Below, piece by piece: positions 42,548-50,235 of a DNA stretch of 64,000 nt (position 1 is its first letter; every line of letters begins with the position of its first letter). Source of the DNA: an uncultured Lachnospiraceae bacterium (lineage in GTDB: Bacteria; Bacillota; Clostridia; Lachnospirales; Lachnospiraceae). The translations under genes and the position numbers were made by a program. Location of the stretch: NCBI GenBank assembly GCA_958428365.1, contig CAUAFT010000006.1, positions 1 to 64,000 on the forward strand. Direction: 5' to 3'. Below the pieces are notes generated by a model, which searched no databases, was not told the DNA's origin, and was given only the letters and a program-made list of their open reading frames with translations.

Positions 42548-43096
42548 ATGGGAAAGAAAGTATTAGTTTTGGCGGGCAGCGCCCGCAAACAGGGAAATTC
42601 TTCCTTGATGGCAGATGAATTTATTCGGGGAGCAAAGGAGGCAGGCCATGACGCTGAAAAAATCTACTTAACAGATAAGTCTGTCAAAGGCTGTTTGGGC
42701 TGCGGAGCTTGCCAGCGTAACGGCGGACAATGTGTACAAAAAGACGACATGAATGAGATTTACGAAAAAGTGAAAAACGCAGATGTGCTTGTCTTTGCTT
42801 TCCCCGTATATTTTTATACCTGGAATGGACAGATGAAAACAGTTCTTGACCGTTTGTATGCAGTAGAACCGTTGCTGACAAATAAGACTTTTTATATGCT
42901 GGCATCCGGGCAGGCTCCAACGGAAGAATACATGACAACCATGATTGACAGTTTCCGCAGGTATATCGGCTGTTTCCGGGCTGGCGGAAATGCAGAGGGA
43001 GGATTTGTTTTTGGCTATGGCACAGATAAGCCAGGAGATGTTGTAGGCACTGTTGCTATGGAGCAAGCGTTTGAGCTTGGGAGATCAATTAGATGA
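42548..43096 (+). CDS. Flavodoxin-fold NAD(P)H:FMN oxidoreductase with four-Cys motif
   Basis: A 182-residue protein. The FMN-binding loop AGSARKQGNSSLMADE is at residues 9-24. The cysteines C49, C52, C55 and C62 (CLGCGACQRNGGQC) match the CX2CX2CX4-7C pattern of iron-sulfur flavoproteins. FPVYFYTWNGQMKTVLDR is the second flavin loop. It could pass electrons to quinones, nitro compounds or oxygen. AAGGAGG precedes the ATG. It is paired with a related gene 32 bp downstream. Confidence 0.9.
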   Translation: MGKKVLVLAGSARKQGNSSLMADEFIRGAKEAGHDAEKIYLTDKSVKGCLGCGACQRNGGQCVQKDDMNEIYEKVKNADVLVFAFPVYFYTWNGQMKTVLDRLYAVEPLLTNKTFYMLASGQAPTEEYMTTMIDSFRRYIGCFRAGGNAEGGFVFGYGTDKPGDVVGTVAMEQAFELGRSIR

Positions 43097-43128
43097 GTAT
43101 AACTAAAATTTCAGAGGAGGAATGATCT

Positions 43129-43677
43129 ATGAGCAAGAAAATTGTAATATTGAATGGCAGCCCACGCAAAAATGGAAACACATCAGCGCTCACGGCAGCA
43201 TTTACAAAAGGGGCTGAAGAATCAGGAAACAAAGTTACAGAGTTTTTTCTTGGTTCCATGACTATTCACGGCTGTAAAGGCTGTTGGAGCGGAGGGAAAA
43301 ATCCTGACAGCCCATGTGTACAGAAAGATGATATGGAGAAAATTTATCCGGTATATAAAGAGGCAGACATTGTGGTACTGGCCTCTCCGCTATACTACTG
43401 GACTATCAGTGGGCAATTAAAGATAGTTTTTGATCGGCTATTTGCTGTGGCAGAATGTGATGAAGATTATAGGAATCCGAAAAAAGAGAGTATTTTTATT
43501 ATGGCAGCCGAAGGCTATGGGTTTGAAGAAAGCGAATATTGGTATGATCGGTTAGAAAAACACTTGAGTTGGAAAAGCCTTGGAAAAATTCTCTGTGGCG
43601 GAGTAACACAGCCCGGAGATATTCAAGGGAGAAAAGAACTTAAAGAGGCTTACGAATTAGGTAAATCGATTTGTTGA
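43129..43677 (+). CDS. Flavodoxin-fold NAD(P)H:FMN oxidoreductase (paralogue)
   Basis: A 182-residue paralogue of the preceding protein, with NGSPRKNGNTSALTAAF at the flavin loop and SPLYYWTISGQLKIVFDR later. Its cysteine segment reads CKGCWSGGKNPDSPC: one Cys of the four-Cys motif is replaced by Trp and the loop is longer, so a 4Fe-4S cluster is unlikely. AGAGGAGGAATGATCT precedes the ATG. It is the last gene of the MarR operon. Confidence 0.9.
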   Translation: MSKKIVILNGSPRKNGNTSALTAAFTKGAEESGNKVTEFFLGSMTIHGCKGCWSGGKNPDSPCVQKDDMEKIYPVYKEADIVVLASPLYYWTISGQLKIVFDRLFAVAECDEDYRNPKKESIFIMAAEGYGFEESEYWYDRLEKHLSWKSLGKILCGGVTQPGDIQGRKELKEAYELGKSIC

Positions 43678-44151
43678 TAACATAGTAATCCAATTAGTCC
43701 CGCAAACGGGAAAAGAAAAAAACCGTTTGACCGGGGCAGATAATTTCGTGCGCTCGTTTTGAAAATTTACCCTGTCGGCGGTTTTGAAGAACATTTCAAG
43801 GCCGCCGTTTCTTTTGCCCTCATAAGGGATGACGCACTGGCGCTGGCAGATACGGCGGCTTACAGGAGGGACCGCCTATGACACGATCTGACTGCCGACA
43901 AATTCTGACGATATTTTCGCAACCGCCAAAAAAATCCAGGCAGCTCGACAGGTACAGTCTAACGATGGATGCGAAAATCGTCGCTTTTTAGCTGAATATT
44001 TTGTTTATCGCGCTCGAATAGCTTTACGCTGTCCGAGCGTTTTTCTGTACCCCCGGTGCCGCTCCCCTCCCTTTCGTTTCAATCTGGCCTATCAACCCGA
44101 ACGAAACGAAAGGAGCAAAGATAATCAGAAATTCGCTATAACTTTTCAAAT
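43678..44151. other. Region with mobile-element-like fragments
   Basis: About 470 bp without a convincing gene. It contains a hairpin near 43707-43733 (CAAACGG/CCGTTTG). An open frame without a start ends at 43880, reading in part FEEHFKAAVSFALIRDDALALADTAAYRRDRL; it looks like the C terminus of a protein cut off by a rearrangement. The small ORF at 43878 overlaps that stop. Together with 37203-38150 it brackets the MarR operon. Confidence 0.35.
43878..43991 (+). CDS. Possible 37-residue small protein
   Basis: The ATG at 43878 stands 8 nt behind a perfect AGGAGG (43864-43869) and overlaps the stop of the upstream open frame (ATGA). The peptide, starting MTRSDCRQILTIFSQPPKK, is basic and of no family known to me. 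Such ATGA coupling with a strong ribosome site suggests a former operon; it may be a truncated gene. Confidence 0.3.
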   Translation: MTRSDCRQILTIFSQPPKKSRQLDRYSLTMDAKIVAF

Positions 44152-44189
44152 AAAAAACAGGAGTTCTCAAATTGATAGTCCTGTTTTTT
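44152..44189. terminator. Bidirectional terminator
   Basis: AAAAAACAGGA and TCCTGTTTTTT form an 11-bp stem with a 16-nt loop, giving T runs on both strands. It ends the Spx/ArsC-like gene on the minus strand. Confidence 0.85.
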
Positions 44190-44235
44190 GTCTGTATAAC
44201 GGGCAATATATAGTTTTTGATAATTGTGCAATGTA

Positions 44236-44589
44236 TTAATCTTTCAGCTGTTCCCACTCTTTTTCTGTGAAGCCGACAAGAACTTTATCCCCGGTTATCA
44301 GGATCGGGCGCTTCACCAGCATGCCGTCGGTGGCAAGAATCTCTAACTTCTCCTCCTCACTCATATCCGGTAGCTTGTCCTTTAACTGCATATCGCGGTA
44401 AATCATGCCGCTGGTGTTGAAAAAGCGTTTGATGTCCAGGCCGCTTTTTTCGTACCAGGTCTTTAATTCCTCTTTGGATGGATGATCTGTTTTGATGTCT
44501 CTCATCTCGTAATCCAGTCCGTTTTCCTGTAACCACTTTTCTGCTTTCTTGCAGGTACTGCATTTCGGGTAGCATACAAATAAATTCAT
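44236..44589 (-). CDS. Spx/ArsC-family thioredoxin-fold protein
   Basis: A 117-residue protein of the arsenate reductase/Spx fold, with CYPKCSTCKKAEKWL at the start and RPILITGDKVLVGFTEKEW at the end. The CxxC differs from the single Cys of ArsC, and no arsenic genes are near, so an Spx/YffB-type role in redox regulation or thiol reduction is more likely. The ATG at 44589 follows GGAGGTGTTTT. Confidence 0.88.
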   Translation of the reverse strand: MNLFVCYPKCSTCKKAEKWLQENGLDYEMRDIKTDHPSKEELKTWYEKSGLDIKRFFNTSGMIYRDMQLKDKLPDMSEEEKLEILATDGMLVKRPILITGDKVLVGFTEKEWEQLKD

Positions 44590-44771
44590 AAAACACCTCC
44601 GCTTTTTCATATGATGAGACTCCTAATTCATTTCTAAAAGCATCAACCGTTATGAATACTATAACACACTCACAACGATATTTGCCACATGAACTTAATA
44701 CAAAATACCATTCCGCAAAACCATCCCTATCATACGCCAACAGCATTAGATGTTAAATGCCAGATAAACTA

Positions 44772-45401
44772 TTAACATTCCCCGAATTTAATCCTGACAT
44801 AATCTTTGATCAGTTCCACACATTTTTCCCTTCCGACCCGTCCGCTGTTCAAGACCAGGTCATAATTAATCGGATTCGTCCAATCCTTACCGCCGGTATA
44901 ATAACTGTAATATTTAGCCCGGTATTTATCCGTACTGTGGATGAGCTGATTTGCCCTTTCATCCGATACATGCATTTTTTCTTTAATAGATTTGACACAT
45001 TCCGAACGTGATGCTTCCACATAAACACTGATGACATTATCATATTCTCTCAATATGTCATCCGCACATTTTCCAATGATAATACAGCTCTGGGTCTTTG
45101 CCAGGCTTCGGATAATTTCCGCCTGGATGTTAAACACATTGTTATCCGACACAAAATCTCTTTCCCAAGGTTCCAGTACTCCCGACACCGGCACCTTTCT
45201 GAGAAAGTTCCCAATGTATTTTCCCCGCAATTTCTCGTCGGTTTCTACAAAGACACTTTCATCAATTCCGCTTTGGTCTGACGCCATGGTGAGAATCTGT
45301 CTCTCATAACACGGAATCCCCAGTTCTTTCCCTAAACGGGTTCCGATGTCTTTTCCTCCGCTGCCAAATCCCCGTGCGATCGTAATCACATAATTTCCCA
45401 T
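44772..45401 (-). CDS. Cytidylate-kinase-like family protein
   Basis: A 209-residue P-loop protein: ITIARGFGSGGKDIGTRLGKELGIPCYE, later CIIIGKCADDILREYDNV and SYYTGGKDW. It resembles CMP kinase but lacks the full CMP-binding set; its substrate is unknown. It is the intact paralogue of the broken gene at 40141. It ends the pyrimidine-catabolic transcription direction, 15 bp after the DUF523 gene, so a role in pyrimidine nucleotide metabolism is tempting but unproven. Confidence 0.9.
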   Translation of the reverse strand: MGNYVITIARGFGSGGKDIGTRLGKELGIPCYERQILTMASDQSGIDESVFVETDEKLRGKYIGNFLRKVPVSGVLEPWERDFVSDNNVFNIQAEIIRSLAKTQSCIIIGKCADDILREYDNVISVYVEASRSECVKSIKEKMHVSDERANQLIHSTDKYRAKYYSYYTGGKDWTNPINYDLVLNSGRVGREKCVELIKDYVRIKFGEC

Positions 45402-45416
45402 CGAATCACCCCCTGT

Positions 45417-45887
45417 CTAGTCTGCTTCCAATTCGTTCAAATATCTTTCCGCCTCATCCAGGTCTTCTTCTGAAAACACGGTAAATCCGGCGCCTCGCAG
45501 ATATTCCACCGCCAGTCCCTGTCCCGGAACTTTGGTATCTGTGAAGGTTCCATCGTAGATGAACCTGCTTCCGCAGGATGGGCTGTCCTGCTTCATGATA
45601 CAAAATGCGACATCATTGGACTTTGCCAAAGCCAGCGCCTGTTCTGCTCCTTTGGTATATTCTTTTGTAACATCCTGCCCTGTCTGCGCCATTACCTTAG
45701 CGGCTCCGATTCGCTGGGAATCCGGTCTCGGAGTCGGAAGCCCGCCAAAGACTTCCGGACATACGGGAACAAGTCTCCCTTCTTCTTTCCACTTTAGGAA
45801 TCTTGCATCTTTTTCTGTTGTATCTCCACCGTCGTAACGAACGATCTCACCGCCGTAAAGACATTTGCTAACTAATATTTTTTTCAT
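45417..45887 (-). CDS. DUF523-family protein
   Basis: A 156-residue protein with the family blocks VSKCLYGGEIVRYDGG, VCPEVFGGLPTPRPDSQRIG and KQDSPSCGS. The conserved cysteines suggest metal or cluster binding; no activity is established to my knowledge. The ATG at 45887 follows GAAAGGAGCTTTC. It lies 22 bp after the carbamoylase gene. Confidence 0.9.
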   Translation of the reverse strand: MKKILVSKCLYGGEIVRYDGGDTTEKDARFLKWKEEGRLVPVCPEVFGGLPTPRPDSQRIGAAKVMAQTGQDVTKEYTKGAEQALALAKSNDVAFCIMKQDSPSCGSRFIYDGTFTDTKVPGQGLAVEYLRGAGFTVFSEEDLDEAERYLNELEAD

Positions 45888-45909
45888 GAAAGCTCCTTTC
45901 CTGCTTCCT

Positions 45910-47172
45910 CTATTCGGCATCCGCCTTCAAGACGGCATTCAGCATAACGGTTGCGCCTTCGGTACAGTGTTCCGGGGAAGAATACTCCGGCTCGCAATGA
46001 GACAGACCATCCTTAGACTGAACGAAAATCATGGTGGTAGGAAGCATATATGCGGCAAACTGCGCGTCATGCCCTGCTCCGGAATGAATATACTGGTGGG
46101 AAATGCCTGCTTCTTCTGCCGCTTCCTTGACATAGCCGACTAATTTTTTATCCCAATATACGGTATCTCTGTTCCATGCTTTTACCACTTCACAGGTACA
46201 TCCTGCCCATGTTCTGTCCCCGCAGCTCTTTACAATATTTAAGACCTTTTCCAGAACCTCCGGTTTTTCATGCCTTGCGTCAAAGGAAAAATCGAAGAAG
46301 TCCGGCACACAGGTATGTACACACGGATGGCAGACCACTTCACCTGTGGTATATACAAGTTCAGGATATCCCAGCTTATCAATCTCTTCATGCAAATAGC
46401 ATAATGCCTGGGAAGCTGCAAGAAATGCATCCTTTCTCTTTGGCATCGGGAAGGTTCCCGCATGGGTGGTCTGACCATAGAATCTCAATCTGTAGTTGAA
46501 CATTCCAAGAACGCAGTCCACAACACCGATATCATTCCCCGCATCCTCCAGAATCGGTCCCTGTTCGATATGGGTCTCAAACATATATAAATATTTTTCA
46601 GGACTGATCCGATACTTCTTATCGCCCTTAAATCCCGATTTTTCCAACGCTTCCCCGAAGGTGCTCTCGTTATCTAAAATACTCCTGGAGTTCATCATAT
46701 CCTCATACTTGAACTTGCTTCTGATATCCTCCGGGAGATAATCATAGCATACGATTCCGGAACACATCATAGCCGGCGGATACAGGGAGCCCTCTTCATT
46801 GGTCCAGATCATGGCTGTCAGGGGGTGCTTATGCGGGATATTCTGTTCCGCCACAGTCTCTAAGACTTCCATTGCGGACATAACCCCCAGAATCCCATCG
46901 TAATTGCCGCCATTTTTCACAGAGTCGCAGTGGGAAGCCATGACGATTCTCTTCGCATCTGGGTCACTTCCCGGAAGGGTTGCATACATATTTGCCACAT
47001 CATCTACCTCGATGGTCGCTCCAATGGCTTCCATTCTCTTTTTAAATTCATTTCTTGCCTGGATTGCCGCCTCGGATAAGGAATATCTTGTAATTCCACC
47101 ATGACCTGCGTCACCGAACCCGGAAAACGTCTTAATCTTATCTGTCATTCTTTCCAAACTGCATGTGTACAT
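45910..47172 (-). CDS. M20-family N-carbamoyl amidohydrolase (beta-ureidopropionase type)
   Basis: A 420-residue zinc hydrolase of the hydantoinase/carbamoylase group. Metal and catalytic motifs are MASHCDSVKNGGNYDG, WTNEEGSLYPP, THIEQGPILE and the dimer-domain YGQTTHAGTFPM. With PreA and dihydropyrimidinase next to it, the likely reaction is N-carbamoyl-beta-alanine to beta-alanine, ammonia and CO2. Allantoate or N-carbamoyl-alpha-amino-acid hydrolysis cannot be excluded by sequence. The ATG at 47172 follows AAAGGATGG; a second ATG at 47148 is possible. Confidence 0.9.
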   Translation of the reverse strand: MYTCSLERMTDKIKTFSGFGDAGHGGITRYSLSEAAIQARNEFKKRMEAIGATIEVDDVANMYATLPGSDPDAKRIVMASHCDSVKNGGNYDGILGVMSAMEVLETVAEQNIPHKHPLTAMIWTNEEGSLYPPAMMCSGIVCYDYLPEDIRSKFKYEDMMNSRSILDNESTFGEALEKSGFKGDKKYRISPEKYLYMFETHIEQGPILEDAGNDIGVVDCVLGMFNYRLRFYGQTTHAGTFPMPKRKDAFLAASQALCYLHEEIDKLGYPELVYTTGEVVCHPCVHTCVPDFFDFSFDARHEKPEVLEKVLNIVKSCGDRTWAGCTCEVVKAWNRDTVYWDKKLVGYVKEAAEEAGISHQYIHSGAGHDAQFAAYMLPTTMIFVQSKDGLSHCEPEYSSPEHCTEGATVMLNAVLKADAE

Positions 47173-47240
47173 AAAAACACCATCCTTTTCTATCTATATT
47201 TTTTTATCTGCGTTTTCTTATCTGTATTTTTGTATCTTCT

Positions 47241-48734
47241 CTATTTTTTCGCCACTCTTGTGCCAACGGTAATTGCCCCTGACGGACAGACCAGCCTGCA
47301 CAACTGACAGCCTACACATTTTTTCGCATCCATAAGGGGCTGTCCCCTTTCCTCATCCATGCGTAACGCCTGGTGTCCGCCATCATAGCAGGACAGGTAG
47401 CATCTCCCACAGGAGATACACAGGGCTCTGTCAAACTTTGGATATTCAATGGTACTCCGGTTCAAATCCTCCGCCGGAACAACCTGTGGTAATGCTGCTC
47501 CCACAATATCCGCCACAGAGGAAATGCCCTCCGAAATCATATAATCCGAAAAACCTTCTATCATGTCCTCAATGATCCGGTATCCGTACTGCATTACGGA
47601 AGTGGTCACCTGTATCGTTTCACAGCCCATTGCCATAAATTCTGCCGCGTCCTGCCAGGTCTCAATTCCACCCATACCGCTGATCGGCACATGTTTTAAT
47701 TCCTCACATTTTTTCATATCGTGGATGAACCGCAGGGCAATCGGTTTGACCGCTTTTCCTGAATAGCCTCCGACTGCTGATTTTCCTTCCACCTCAGGGG
47801 CTGAACTGAATCTGCCCAAATCAACATTCATGATACTCTTAATGGTATTAATCGCCGCAATGCCGTCTGCCCCGGCACGGACTGCCGCAACTGCTGGTTC
47901 TTCCATCCTTGTAATATTCGGCGTCATCTTGGCAAGAATCGGGAGCTTCGTTCCCTTTCTGGCGGCTTTTGTATATCTGCTCACCAGCTCAGGGTTCGTT
48001 CCCACATCACTGCCGAGACCTTCGCCTACCATCTGCGGACAGGAGAAGTTACACTCGATGATATCCGCACCTGCCTCTTCCATCTTCTTTGCCAGTATGG
48101 TCCATTCCTCCTCATTCTGTCCCATAATGGAGGCAATGATAATCTTGGTGGGATAGTCCTTCTTTAACTGTCTTAAAAATCCCAGATTTTCCTCTAAGGA
48201 ATGATCCGAGGTCTGCTCTATATTCTTAAACCCGACAAAGGGAGTATTTTCTTTCTCCAATGCGGCAAATCTTGGCGACACCTCATCCGGCGTAAACAGA
48301 CCAATGGTCTTAAACGCCACCCCTGCCCAGCCCATGTCGAATGCCTTTGCCACCATTTCATAATTGCTTCCCACTACGGAGGAAGAGAGGAAAAACGGAT
48401 TTTCACAGTGCACTCCGCAAAAATCAATGGATAAATCCGCTTCCTTTTTTGGTATCTTTGTATCATAAATGCTCATAGCATGAATAATACCCGGAATGTC
48501 TATCGGTCTGTCAATTTTTCCTCTGCTGCATGCTTCCATGCATGGCTTGTCACAGTCCTTACAGGCGGTACTGCCTTCTAATCGCCGGACCGCTCCCGTA
48601 TGGTTTTCAAAACGCAGGGAACGTATGATGCGGTCTGCTTCTATGCCCTTTGGACATGCTTTCCCACAAGGCGCTTCATGACATAACAGGCATCTTCCCG
48701 TTTCACTTTTTATTTTGATTTTTTCATATGCCAT
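47241..48734 (-). CDS. preA: PreA-like dihydropyrimidine dehydrogenase with fused PreT-type Fe-S domain
   Basis: A 497-residue protein. Residues 13-80 (CLLCHEAPCGKACPKG, then CKDCDKPCMEACSRGKID) match the N-terminal two-cluster domain of PreT and of mammalian DPD. Residues 98-410 are the FMN barrel of PreA (NFSCPQMVGEGLGSDVG, LAKMTPNI, GGIETWQDAAEF). The C terminus has two ferredoxin clusters (CISCGRCYLSCYDGG and CVGCQLCRLVCPSGAI). The FAD and NADPH domains that join these parts in DPD are absent and no preT is near. The expected reaction is uracil/thymine to dihydropyrimidine. The ATG at 48734 follows GGAGGCGTATGCA. Confidence 0.92.
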   Translation of the reverse strand: MAYEKIKIKSETGRCLLCHEAPCGKACPKGIEADRIIRSLRFENHTGAVRRLEGSTACKDCDKPCMEACSRGKIDRPIDIPGIIHAMSIYDTKIPKKEADLSIDFCGVHCENPFFLSSSVVGSNYEMVAKAFDMGWAGVAFKTIGLFTPDEVSPRFAALEKENTPFVGFKNIEQTSDHSLEENLGFLRQLKKDYPTKIIIASIMGQNEEEWTILAKKMEEAGADIIECNFSCPQMVGEGLGSDVGTNPELVSRYTKAARKGTKLPILAKMTPNITRMEEPAVAAVRAGADGIAAINTIKSIMNVDLGRFSSAPEVEGKSAVGGYSGKAVKPIALRFIHDMKKCEELKHVPISGMGGIETWQDAAEFMAMGCETIQVTTSVMQYGYRIIEDMIEGFSDYMISEGISSVADIVGAALPQVVPAEDLNRSTIEYPKFDRALCISCGRCYLSCYDGGHQALRMDEERGQPLMDAKKCVGCQLCRLVCPSGAITVGTRVAKK

Positions 48735-48753
48735 TGCATACGCCTCCTTTTTC

Positions 48754-50121
48754 TTATTTTTTCGGTGTACGCTTGATATACTCGCCGGTTCCCGGAGTTC
48801 CCACGAACTCGCCATTGTCATATACCAACTGTCCCCGTAAATAGGTCTGAATCGGATAACCGTGAAGTTTTTTGCCCTCCCAGATGGTATGGTCATAATC
48901 AGAATGCATATTGTTTACGCTGATGGTAAAATCCTTCTCTTTATCATAGAGAACAATATCCGCGTCCTTTCCAACGGCGATGGCTCCCTTGCTTTCACAG
49001 CCAAAGATTTTCGCCACGTTTGTGGAGCACACTTCCACTACCTTTTCAAAAGGAATCTTTCCTGCATTGGCGGCGTCCAACATATAGGGATAGAGGTTCT
49101 CCACCCCGGCGCATCCGTTCGGAATCTTCGTGTAGTCATCCTTGCCCCAGTCCTTCTCGTAACTCTGGAATGGGCAGTGGTCTGTTGCCACCGTATCAAT
49201 AAATCCTGCCTTTAAGGCTGTCCACAATGCCTCCAGGCTTTCCTGTCCCTTCATCGGCGGGGAGCAGACAAAGTTCCTTCCGTCTTCCCTCTTATAGACG
49301 TCGCAGGTAAATTCCAGATACTGAGGACAGGTCTCCACATAAAGCTCGTGCCCTTCTTCTTTTGCCTTAATACACGCCTCCAATCCCTCCTTATCCGCCA
49401 TATGCACGATATAGACCGGAGCATCCAGATGCGTGGACCAGTGGACAACTCTTTTATCCGCCTCCGCTTCCACAAATTCCGGTCTGCTCATGTAGTGATA
49501 CCAGGCGGAGGTCTTTCCCTCCTTCAGATACTGCTCCGTGCGAAGGTCAATCAAATCCGGATTCTCAGCATGGACATTAATCATGGCGCCTAATTCTTTT
49601 GCTCGCAGCAACAGGGTTGCCAGCATACCATCATCCACCATCATGCCTTCTTTTTTATAGACAAGAAAACATTTAAAGCTGGTAATTCCCGCTTCCACCG
49701 CCTGTTCCATCTCTTTTAAAATCTCACCTTCATTTAAGTCCGTAATACAACAGTGGAATGCATAATCACAGCAGGCTTCCTTTTCCAGAACTTCCTTTTT
49801 GGAATTTACAAGTCCCAGAATGGTCTCCCCCTTATGCTGTACCGGATAATCAAAAATCGTTGTAACTCCGCCGCATACTGCTGCCCTGGTTCCTGACAGA
49901 TAACTGTCTGCGGATACCGTACCGCCAAAAGGCATTGCCATATGGGTATGTGCATCCAAAGCTCCCGGCAGTACCAGCTTTCCTGCTGCATCTACTACCT
50001 TGTCTGCCGCCATATCCAGATTAGTTCCAATGGCAGCAATCTTTCCATCCTTTATTGCTACGTCTGCAATGTAACTTTCTGTCGCAGTTACGACAGTTCC
50101 ACCTTTAAACAATAAATCCAT
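48754..50121 (-). CDS. hydA: Dihydropyrimidinase (D-hydantoinase)
   Basis: A 455-residue amidohydrolase. Metal ligands are visible in LDAHTHMAMPFGG, the lysine in ITSFKCFLVYK, MINVHAENPDL, YIVHMADKEG and ATDHCPF. It opens dihydrouracil or hydantoin rings to N-carbamoyl amino acids. The ATG at 50121 follows AGAGGTGCACACG. It is followed by preA at 19 bp and preceded by the transporter genes, so one operon is likely, with a hairpin in the 100-bp gap before it. Confidence 0.95.
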   Translation of the reverse strand: MDLLFKGGTVVTATESYIADVAIKDGKIAAIGTNLDMAADKVVDAAGKLVLPGALDAHTHMAMPFGGTVSADSYLSGTRAAVCGGVTTIFDYPVQHKGETILGLVNSKKEVLEKEACCDYAFHCCITDLNEGEILKEMEQAVEAGITSFKCFLVYKKEGMMVDDGMLATLLLRAKELGAMINVHAENPDLIDLRTEQYLKEGKTSAWYHYMSRPEFVEAEADKRVVHWSTHLDAPVYIVHMADKEGLEACIKAKEEGHELYVETCPQYLEFTCDVYKREDGRNFVCSPPMKGQESLEALWTALKAGFIDTVATDHCPFQSYEKDWGKDDYTKIPNGCAGVENLYPYMLDAANAGKIPFEKVVEVCSTNVAKIFGCESKGAIAVGKDADIVLYDKEKDFTISVNNMHSDYDHTIWEGKKLHGYPIQTYLRGQLVYDNGEFVGTPGTGEYIKRTPKK

Positions 50122-50145
50122 CGTGTGCACCTCTTCTCTGTTTGG

Positions 50146-50180
50146 CAGATTCCGGTCTGAAAGATTTCAGACAGAATCTG
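50146..50180 (-). repeat. Long hairpin between binding-protein gene and hydA
   Basis: CAGATTC/GAATCTG outside and GTCTGAA/TTCAGAC inside make an almost continuous stem with a small internal loop. No T run follows on the minus strand, so it is more likely an mRNA-stabilising or processing element than a terminator. Confidence 0.6.
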
Positions 50181-50199
50181 CTGTGTATCCTATATGATT

Positions 50200-50235
50200 A
50201 TTTGTTGCTGGAAGTTCATTTGTTACTGGAAGTTC
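50200..50235. repeat. 18-bp tandem duplication at the end of the binding-protein gene
   Basis: Two adjacent copies of ATTTGTTRCTGGAAGTTC (50200-50217 and 50218-50235) differ at one base. The second contains the stop codon of the circularly permuted substrate-binding protein. It may be a scar of the rearrangement. Confidence 0.85.
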
